From CAWUIH01 sp963922495 (GTDB lineage: Bacteria; Pseudomonadota; Gammaproteobacteria; Coxiellales; Coxiellaceae): a stretch of DNA of 39,221 nucleotides. The notes under the pieces were generated by a model. That model worked only from the letters and a program-made list of their open reading frames with translations. It was not told where the DNA came from and searched no databases. Where the stretch lies: positions 1-39,221 of the forward strand of contig CAWUIH010000012.1 of assembly GCA_963922495.1 (NCBI GenBank), read 5' to 3'. The position numbers and the translations under genes are program-made. Below are positions 33,297 through 39,221 of this stretch, piece by piece. Positions within the stretch are counted from its first letter, which is position 1. Each line of letters opens with the position of its first letter.

Positions 33297-34454
33297 ATGA
33301 TTGATTTAATATACGATATTTATAGTGTTTCAATAAAAGGGAAAACAAGAAAAGAAATTTTAAAACTTATAAAGCATGAAAATCTATCTTATATTTTATT
33401 AGGGAAGGATCGAGTGAGTTTTTCCAGGTCGAAAGGAGTTTCTTTTCCTGATTTATTGATTAGTAAAATAAATAAACCATCATTTATTTTTGTAAAAAAT
33501 GTTGAAAAATTTAAAAGCTATTTAATGATTTATATTTCTGAGGAAATAGTATTTTCAGGAGTGGTGAATAATAATGAAATAGAAAAAAAATTAGAAATAA
33601 ATAGATCTAAAATAAACGACAAATTACATTATTTTACTGAAGGCTATTCTGTTCAATTTAACTTCCTTGCAGTAAGGAAGGAAATAACAACACCGACGAA
33701 GAAAAGTGAGTTATCACCTTATCAGTTAATGGATATTTCTTCACTTAGAAATAGACTATCGGGCCCAACAAAATATATAGTTTTTTTTAGCATAATTCTT
33801 GTGCTAGTGGTTGCTGCATCGTTAGCATTTCATGAGTACAATCTACATAAAAAAGCGTTAGCATATCAACGACTGGCTCATCGTATAATTGACGTTTGGA
33901 AAAACTATAGGCAGGAGCTCTCAGGGGAGTTGTTCTCTAATAGAGTGACGCAAATTTTTAATGCAATAGAGCCAGTTCTTCAGCTGCCAGACACTAGCAT
34001 TAAATCATTACAGTATAAACAAAAAGAATTAACCATTAATTTGTATAATTTTGGTTATCCTGCTGTGTATCTTCAGGGGTGGGCTAAGAGTAATCATTTT
34101 AATCTAGTTGATATAACTGAAAATGGAATCAAACTTTCTAAATTTATATCTACTCAAAAATCTAAATATCCGTTTACTATTATGAGCGCTAAATCTGTGA
34201 AAGCTTGGTTAATTGATCAGATCAATCAGCGGAAAAATTTTATGAGAGTCATATTTACTGGAGATAAATTACATGGTAACTATCAAGTTATTTCTGGTCA
34301 AATTGATTTTTCAGGGTCATCAATTAGTGGTTTCAAAATGCTTTTAACTCGTATGAGTAATCTGCCATTGAAGCTTACTGCTATGAGTGGATCGATTACC
34401 CTTGACAGCTTTACTGGAAACATAGAATTCAACATCATTGGGGGTTTATCATGA
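33297..34454 (+). CDS. pilO: Type IVb pilus assembly protein PilO
   Basis: The 385-residue protein occupies the PilO slot of R64-like operons. About 155 cytoplasmic residues precede one membrane segment at about 159-178 (YIVFFSIILVLVVAASLAF), followed by a periplasmic part with a short helix and a mixed-strand region ending VISGQIDFSG and GNIEFNIIGG. PilO-type proteins form the inner-membrane platform that links the ATPase to the secretin. Similarity to named proteins is modest; order, topology and size support the call. It starts six bases after pilN and overlaps pilP by four bases (ATGA). Confidence 0.75.
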   Translation: MIDLIYDIYSVSIKGKTRKEILKLIKHENLSYILLGKDRVSFSRSKGVSFPDLLISKINKPSFIFVKNVEKFKSYLMIYISEEIVFSGVVNNNEIEKKLEINRSKINDKLHYFTEGYSVQFNFLAVRKEITTPTKKSELSPYQLMDISSLRNRLSGPTKYIVFFSIILVLVVAASLAFHEYNLHKKALAYQRLAHRIIDVWKNYRQELSGELFSNRVTQIFNAIEPVLQLPDTSIKSLQYKQKELTINLYNFGYPAVYLQGWAKSNHFNLVDITENGIKLSKFISTQKSKYPFTIMSAKSVKAWLIDQINQRKNFMRVIFTGDKLHGNYQVISGQIDFSGSSISGFKMLLTRMSNLPLKLTAMSGSITLDSFTGNIEFNIIGGLS

Positions 34455-35098
34455 ATATTTTGGGAAAAGTAATGAATAATAATTTTCTTAAGAATAAAAA
34501 TCAATCGATTCAACATAATAGGAATTTCAAAAGATGCTTTGTTGCTGTTGGACTACCTTTTGCGGTCATGGCTTGTTGCCATAGCTATGCAAATAGTACC
34601 CCAGTAGCGGTTGAAAAAAATAGCCCTGTGCCAAAAACTATTACTATTAATAAAGCAGTAAGTAATGCCAAAAAAAACCAACCGATGAAAACAAAAAAAT
34701 ATCTAATTTCTATTAAAAATATGAGTGTCAGTTTGAATTTGTTGGCAATGGAAAATCAAGTTCTTAAACAAAAAGTAGAGTTAGCCAATTCTGTTTTAGA
34801 TTTGAAAAAGGCAGGTGTTGAAAATGCAACAGAATTAACAAATTTGAAGATGTTTAAAGGCACACAGATTTTTTCCAGGAAAAAAATTATAAAAATTGAC
34901 ATGATTTATAAATCAGATAATCATTTAGAGTGTGTGTTAGATATTAATGGAACTAGGTTTAATGCTAGTCAAGGCATGTGGATTGATCATAGTCGTTACC
35001 AGGTTACAAAAATTACCAGTATAGCCGTAGTGTTGAAGAACAAAATCACGCATAAGAAAACTACATTAAGTATCACTGATCAAATGGAGTTAGTGTAA
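34451..35098 (+). CDS. pilP: Type IVb pilus assembly protein PilP
   Basis: The 215-residue protein has a hydrophobic secretion segment at about 29-47 after a basic start, with cleavage likely near SYA-NS (about residue 48). A Lys/Val-rich linker, a helical part with LLAMENQVLKQKVELANSVLDLKK near 97-120, and a small beta domain in the last 80 residues (IIKIDMIYKSDNHLECVLDINGTRF outline) match the PilP layout. It is thought to join inner-membrane proteins to the secretin. It overlaps pilO by four bases and shares a base with pilQ (TAATG). A second in-frame ATG seven codons on is possible. Confidence 0.75.
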   Translation: MNILGKVMNNNFLKNKNQSIQHNRNFKRCFVAVGLPFAVMACCHSYANSTPVAVEKNSPVPKTITINKAVSNAKKNQPMKTKKYLISIKNMSVSLNLLAMENQVLKQKVELANSVLDLKKAGVENATELTNLKMFKGTQIFSRKKIIKIDMIYKSDNHLECVLDINGTRFNASQGMWIDHSRYQVTKITSIAVVLKNKITHKKTTLSITDQMELV

Positions 35099-36660
35099 TG
35101 TCTACGGCACAATTGAGCTTAAGTCTCAGTGAGCTTGAGCATTATGCTGAATTACTTGACACCACAGTATTGCAAGATGCTAATAACCCTACTTTTATTT
35201 TACATAAAAAAATGCAGGATTGGTGTTATCAGCATACTTATACCGTAGTATTATCCAATGGTGATGTATTGGTTTCTAACCCATCTAGCTCCGAATTGAA
35301 TCATTGTCAACAATATATGTCTTTATCAGGAATTCAACTAAATAAAATATATGTGACAACTGACGCTGTAATTAATTATATAAAAAATAAGTCCATCCAA
35401 GAAAAAAATAACAAAGAAAATACTATATCAGATAGCCATTTGCAATTGCGAGCGCTTATTTATAGTGCAATTAATAGTGGTGCTTCTGACATTCATCTTG
35501 TCATCATGCCCTCACAAGAGCAAACTATCGTTAAATTCCGTGTAAATGGATATCTAAAAATTTATGCTCGATGGACTCATGAGGTTGGCATAAAAATTCA
35601 TAGCGTTGCTTATAATTACTTGTCTACTAATAAACAAGATGCTTTTTCGATGATATTACCGCAGGATATGTCTTTTACTGAAAAATTTGACAATGGTTTA
35701 CGTGTTCGTATTCGCTCGTCAAATATTGGTATTAAGAACGGTGGTTGTAAAGTTGTTTACCGTTTACTATCGATTGGGAATGAAGATACTCCAGATATAG
35801 AAGAATTAGGATACACTGATTCTCAAGTTCAGTTGCTTAAGGATATTCGGTATATTAGTAATGGTTTAGTACTTTTTTGTGGAGAAACAGGTAGTGGTAA
35901 GACCACTTCCTTAGCCAGTGTTTTATCGCGAATGGATAGTTCACTGTCAGTTTATAGTGTTGAAGATCCGGTTGAAAAATATATTGATAATGTTGATCAA
36001 TGTCCTGTTGATACCCGGATTGAAAAAAAGAATTTTGCGCACTATTTGAGAGCTCTTTTACGTGCTGACCCTGATGTGATTATGGTTGGCGAAATTCGTG
36101 ATAGTGAAACTGCGGAGGTCGCTGTACAAGCAGGGCTAACTGGTCACTTAATTTTATCAACTATCCATACTAAGCATGCAATTAATGCCGTTATGCGACT
36201 AAATGATTTGGGTGTTTCTGCAAGTCATATTGCATCACCTGGCTTATTGAGGATGATAGTTGCCCAGAGATTGTATCCAACTATTTGCCCCGATTGCGCG
36301 AGAAATTTAACAAGTGAAGAAAAGTCTATATTAAAAAATCAATATACTAAAGAAGAAAAAATAACACTAAAAACAGTTACTTATAATCCTTCATGTGACC
36401 GCTGCAAAGGATCGGGAGCAAGTGGACGCCGTGTTTTTGCGGAAATAATAAATATTGATCAAAAAAGTAGAGAATTTATTTTTAATCTTGATATACATGG
36501 ATGGGAGCAACATTTGCTATCTAATGGATTTGTTACTATGAATGAAAGAGTGAAAAATTCAATTATTTCTGGTGAAATAGATGTTTTCTCACTTAAAGCA
36601 TCTGAGCCAATCGAGGTTGAGAGCTACGATTATCACAATTTCGAGGCCAGAGAAATCTAG
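35098..36660 (+). CDS. pilQ: Type IVb pilus extension ATPase PilQ (GspE/PulE family)
   Basis: This 520-residue secretion ATPase powers pilin polymerisation. Walker A GETGSGKT spans 262-269, the Asp box YSVEDPVE lies near 286-293, Walker B is ADPDVIMVGEIRD at 323-335 and the His box is GLTGHLILSTIHT at 346-358. Four cysteines, C397-x2-C400 and C433-x2-C436, form the zinc site of GspE-type ATPases. The N-terminal 110 residues are a divergent N1-type domain. ATG overlaps the pilP stop by one base. No second, retraction-type PilT-like ATPase is seen in the window. Gene names follow the R64 scheme; it is unrelated to the secretin named pilQ at 10764. Confidence 0.95.
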   Translation: MSTAQLSLSLSELEHYAELLDTTVLQDANNPTFILHKKMQDWCYQHTYTVVLSNGDVLVSNPSSSELNHCQQYMSLSGIQLNKIYVTTDAVINYIKNKSIQEKNNKENTISDSHLQLRALIYSAINSGASDIHLVIMPSQEQTIVKFRVNGYLKIYARWTHEVGIKIHSVAYNYLSTNKQDAFSMILPQDMSFTEKFDNGLRVRIRSSNIGIKNGGCKVVYRLLSIGNEDTPDIEELGYTDSQVQLLKDIRYISNGLVLFCGETGSGKTTSLASVLSRMDSSLSVYSVEDPVEKYIDNVDQCPVDTRIEKKNFAHYLRALLRADPDVIMVGEIRDSETAEVAVQAGLTGHLILSTIHTKHAINAVMRLNDLGVSASHIASPGLLRMIVAQRLYPTICPDCARNLTSEEKSILKNQYTKEEKITLKTVTYNPSCDRCKGSGASGRRVFAEIINIDQKSREFIFNLDIHGWEQHLLSNGFVTMNERVKNSIISGEIDVFSLKASEPIEVESYDYHNFEAREI

Positions 36661-36661
36661 T

Positions 36662-37696
36662 ATGAAATTTGATGAAAAAATATATTGTTTTCAGTTTAAT
36701 AACTCCAAACAGGTGAGTCTATTAATGCAGCTGTTATATCTAGTTGAAGCAGGAGTTCCAGCGCCAGATGCATTAAGCCACATGCGTACAGTGTATCGTG
36801 AAAAGAAAGATAAAGTGCTTTTTGCTGTTGTTGACAAAATGCACCAAAATTCTTTAGAGGGACAAAAAATTGCTGAAAATATGGAGTCTTGGTTTTCATA
36901 TGAAATATGCGCAATTTTGGTGAAGGCGGAAGAAAGAGGTATTTTGTCTGAAGGCATTAAAAATACTGTAAACTCTTTAAAAAACAGTAAGAGATTTTTA
37001 GCCCCACTGTCAAAAATGTTTCAAGGTGTTTTATATTTAATTGCAGCTTTGATTGTGATATCCATTGTTGGCCATGTGTATTTGCCAAAAATAGGTCGTT
37101 ATGTTCATAACTGGCCAGGGTTGAGTAAAATGCTCCTTGACGTTGGAACGTTTTTGTATAATTACTTTTACATTGTAATTATAGCTATTGTTTTGCTATT
37201 TTTATGGTGTTTGCATTCAGTAAGAAGTTATACAAATCGCTGGTATCAATTTCCTGCACTACCTTTTTTAAAGATTTATAAAGCACGATTGTCTCATTTT
37301 TTGTTAGATACTTTTTCTTTATTATCATCCAGTGGAATTGGTATGCCGGAGATAATTAATCAAATGCAACAGCAATATCCGAAAGGATTTTTGTCGGATA
37401 ATTTAAAAATTATGTACGATCGTATTAAAAGTGGTGAGCAGAACATGGGCACCGTGATGAATACAGGTTTGTTCACCAATGTGCAAATTAGTGAGTTGAT
37501 GTTGATCTCAAGATTTGTTGGAGAGGATAAATACCATGAAATTTTTGATGTGATGTCAACGATTATCTCGGCTCATATTATAGAGTCATTAACCCGGTTC
37601 GCCGTTATCGCTAACATAGTCTGCTTGATATTGACTGGCGCAAGCATTCTATGGATATACGGTGCCTATGCAATACTTGCCAGTTCTATTAACTAA
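36662..37696 (+). CDS. pilR: Type IVb pilus inner membrane platform protein PilR (GspF family)
   Basis: The 344-residue protein has the duplicated GspF fold: two cytoplasmic helical domains (LLYLVEAGVPAPDALSHM near 22-39 and LDTFSLLSSSGIGMPEIINQM near 211-231) and three membrane segments at about 121-142, 166-188 and 304-338. It anchors the ATPase and pilin assembly. The open frame reaches back to 36581 inside pilQ; the start at 36662, two bases after the pilQ stop, is chosen as the family-like start. GGCCAGAGA lies upstream of it. Confidence 0.9.
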   Translation: MKFDEKIYCFQFNNSKQVSLLMQLLYLVEAGVPAPDALSHMRTVYREKKDKVLFAVVDKMHQNSLEGQKIAENMESWFSYEICAILVKAEERGILSEGIKNTVNSLKNSKRFLAPLSKMFQGVLYLIAALIVISIVGHVYLPKIGRYVHNWPGLSKMLLDVGTFLYNYFYIVIIAIVLLFLWCLHSVRSYTNRWYQFPALPFLKIYKARLSHFLLDTFSLLSSSGIGMPEIINQMQQQYPKGFLSDNLKIMYDRIKSGEQNMGTVMNTGLFTNVQISELMLISRFVGEDKYHEIFDVMSTIISAHIIESLTRFAVIANIVCLILTGASILWIYGAYAILASSIN

Positions 37697-37713
37697 ATGA
37701 GGTGTAACTTAAT

Positions 37714-38253
37714 ATGAAGTCTCAAAATTTATCGTTACCTAGGAAAAAGAAACAGGATGGTTATACTATGATTGAATTGTTGCTTGTTATTGGCATTATT
37801 ATTGCCTTAGCTGCAATAATGCTCTATGCATTCTTAAGCCGTGCAAACAAGCAAACTGCTATTCACACAGCAGCATCGCAAGTTGCAAATATTCATAGTG
37901 CCGAAAGTGGTGCTTCTACCAGGGGTGGAGGACCTGTTGCGTTTACCACTGCTAGTGATGCCACTCCATTACAAGGTTATGGAATGGAAGCACAAATTGC
38001 TAAATCGCCAACGACTGCTAATCCTTGGGGTGGTTCTTACAGTGTAACTGTTAATGATGGTGCTGGTACTTACACCATTCAGTTACAAAACGTACCTTCT
38101 GACATCACTGATAAGAGTGGGCCGTATTACAACGAGTTCATTAACCTATTAGATCGTCAAGGTGAAGGTGCTGCAACAGCTGCAGGTAGAGCTTCTGCTT
38201 CTAACTGTAAAGTAGTTGGTAAAAATGAAATCGACTGTACCTACGATAACTAA
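37714..38253 (+). CDS. pilS: Type IVb major prepilin PilS
   Basis: The 179-residue prepilin begins with a long charged leader, MKSQNLSLPRKKKQDG, cut before Tyr17, then the pilin helix YTMIELLLVIGIIIALAAIML with Glu at +5 (Glu21). A long leader is a type IVb trait. The globular part is Gly/Ala/Thr-rich, and a Cys pair near the end (SNCKVV and IDCTY) probably makes the D-region disulfide. GAGGTG lies eight bases upstream of the ATG. It follows pilR by 17 bases. It is the likely main subunit, as it has the best ribosome binding site and pilin-like composition of the three tandem prepilins. Confidence 0.92.
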   Translation: MKSQNLSLPRKKKQDGYTMIELLLVIGIIIALAAIMLYAFLSRANKQTAIHTAASQVANIHSAESGASTRGGGPVAFTTASDATPLQGYGMEAQIAKSPTTANPWGGSYSVTVNDGAGTYTIQLQNVPSDITDKSGPYYNEFINLLDRQGEGAATAAGRASASNCKVVGKNEIDCTYDN

Positions 38254-38271
38254 TTAAGTAGTTATAGATCG

Positions 38272-38769
38272 ATGAGCGCCATTTGTTCAAGAAAAAGGTT
38301 TGTTGGATGGACTTTGTTAGAGTTATTGCTGGTTTTGGGGTGTATCATTATGCTTTGCGCCATCTTACTCTACAGCTTTATGGGTCCCATTCATCGTCAA
38401 GCTTCAGAACAACAAGTGGCCTCTAAGGTTAGTCGATTGGTTGATGCCGCCCATCTGTGGCGGCACAACCATGTTACTTATAAGAGCATATCAATCGATT
38501 CGCTTGAAAATGTTGGATTGTTGCCAGAATATTGGGGCAATGATTCGCTAATAAAATTCAGAATTGGTGGTCAGCTTACTATAACGCCACCACAATGTAC
38601 CCACTATAATTGTGTGCTAATAACAATTCAAAACATTAAAAATGCTTGTTATTACGTCATTGCTTTACACGATAGCCGGCCAATTTTAACAGTTCCCAGC
38701 TATAGTTACTGTGAAAAACACCCAGAATATCCTTCCAACGAGAGCAATTTATATATTTTATATGAATAA
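38272..38769 (+). CDS. Prepilin-like protein (minor pilin candidate)
   Basis: The 165-residue product has a prepilin N-terminus: RFVG is cut before Trp13, followed by WTLLELLLVLGCIIMLCAILL with Glu17 at +5. Its soluble part is unlike PilS, with a Cys set at CTHYNC near 113-118, NACYY and YSYCEKH. It follows the main prepilin by 18 bases and overlaps the next prepilin-like gene by eight. By position it is a minor pilin that may prime or cap the fibre. The pilus-tip protein of R64 (PilV) is much larger, so this is not a simple match to it. Confidence 0.8.
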   Translation: MSAICSRKRFVGWTLLELLLVLGCIIMLCAILLYSFMGPIHRQASEQQVASKVSRLVDAAHLWRHNHVTYKSISIDSLENVGLLPEYWGNDSLIKFRIGGQLTITPPQCTHYNCVLITIQNIKNACYYVIALHDSRPILTVPSYSYCEKHPEYPSNESNLYILYE

Positions 38770-39221
38770 TCGTAACCAAAAAAATGGGTTTACGTTGCTC
38801 GAGCTATTAATTGGTGTGCTGGTCTTGATTGCGCTAGGATGGGTAACGCTATTGATAATAATGAATTATTCAAGACAACGATATCATTTTGAAAGAGTAG
38901 AAACTAGTATCAACTTGATAAAGGAATCAGCTAATAATTTTTATTTTAACGAGATTTACCATTCTCATGCTCCTGAAACACTTTCGATTTCTAATTTAGA
39001 ATCGGCGAGATATTTTCTCAAAAAAGATTTATTTACTATGAGAAGCTTGTTTAATTCAGGTCAAGCCTCTAACTATCAGTATTACAATTATAGTGTGATT
39101 TATAGTCATTTTAATGGCCCACTAATTACTGTTACTGTAAAAACAATAAAAGGTATTAGCTTGGTTGGTTTAAATCCAACTCGCATTGAATATAAAACAA
39201 TAAGAGTAAATGGGGAAAAAT
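38762..39221 (+). CDS. Third prepilin-like protein, cut by the window edge
   Basis: An ATG at 38762 opens a frame without stop to the right edge, at least 153 residues. It starts MNNRNQKNGFTLLELLIGVL, with the GF-TLLE cleavage site and Glu14 at +5, and a hydrophobic helix to about residue 35. The rest is Tyr/Asn/Ser-rich. The start overlaps the previous gene by eight bases, so it is co-translated. It may be a minor pilin; the C-terminus and function are unseen. Confidence 0.85.
   Translation, partial: MNNRNQKNGFTLLELLIGVLVLIALGWVTLLIIMNYSRQRYHFERVETSINLIKESANNFYFNEIYHSHAPETLSISNLESARYFLKKDLFTMRSLFNSGQASNYQYYNYSVIYSHFNGPLITVTVKTIKGISLVGLNPTRIEYKTIRVNGEK

Noticed and set aside
1..39221. tRNA, rRNA or insertion sequence transposase genes
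   Set aside because: None were seen on either strand; all open frames of substance have other assignments.

Overview
The window reads as a stretch of chromosome from a moderately AT-rich gammaproteobacterium. The order mrcA / pilMNO-pilQ-aroK-aroB-damX is the standard gammaproteobacterial one, and aroE, dacB, hemL, hemJ, erpA, rsmJ, gshA-gshB, djlA, rpe, coq7, parC and epmB are all recognisable. Several traits suggest a host-associated lineage, perhaps Legionellales or Coxiellaceae: a large OTU-like (deubiquitinase-type) protein, an effector-like low-complexity protein at the left edge, a wrecked penicillin-binding protein 1A gene, and a slimmed-down pilMNOQ set. The taxonomic guess is inference; no rRNA gene is present to settle it.

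Layout. 1-5.3 kb: an unknown Ser/Pro/Lys-rich protein running off the left edge, a ribosome hibernation factor fused to a cold-shock domain, purine nucleoside phosphorylase, and a DUF47 (PhoU-like) protein divergent from a PiT phosphate transporter. 5.7-13.5 kb: a leftward run of aroE, dacB, a membrane protein, a damX-like SPOR protein, aroB, aroK, and a reduced type IVa pilus/competence set (pilQ, pilO, pilN, pilM; no pilP). 13.5-14.2 kb: remnants of mrcA with two large deletions, frameshifts and no start codon. 14.2-16.1 kb: the OTU-like gene. 16.1-24.7 kb: metabolic genes for heme (hemL, hemJ), a fatty acid hydroxylase family protein, rubredoxin, Fe-S insertion (erpA), rRNA methylation, glutathione synthesis, a DnaJ-like protein, rpe and coq7. 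24.9-29.7 kb: a secreted hypothetical protein, parC, a PH-domain membrane protein and epmB. 30.6 kb to the right edge: a rightward type IVb (R64/TCP-like) pilus operon encoding a TcpQ-domain protein, lipoprotein secretin, PilO, PilP, PilQ ATPase, PilR, the main prepilin and two more prepilin-like proteins, the last cut by the window edge.

The most unusual finding is a family of about 167-bp non-coding repeats with near-perfect terminal inverted repeats. There are four copies: 3680-3846 (inverted), 18867-19033, 25712-25879 and 30001-30166. Every copy lies in a spacer between divergently transcribed genes, and four of the five long divergent spacers carry one. They look like MITE-like or ERIC-like elements placed where they could affect the promoters of pit/DUF47, erpA/hemJ, parC and the type IVb pilus operon. 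A second notable feature is the first gene of the pilus operon: before its TcpQ domain it carries three SPOR-like repeats with an 88-89-residue period, which suggests a peptidoglycan-anchored pilus base.
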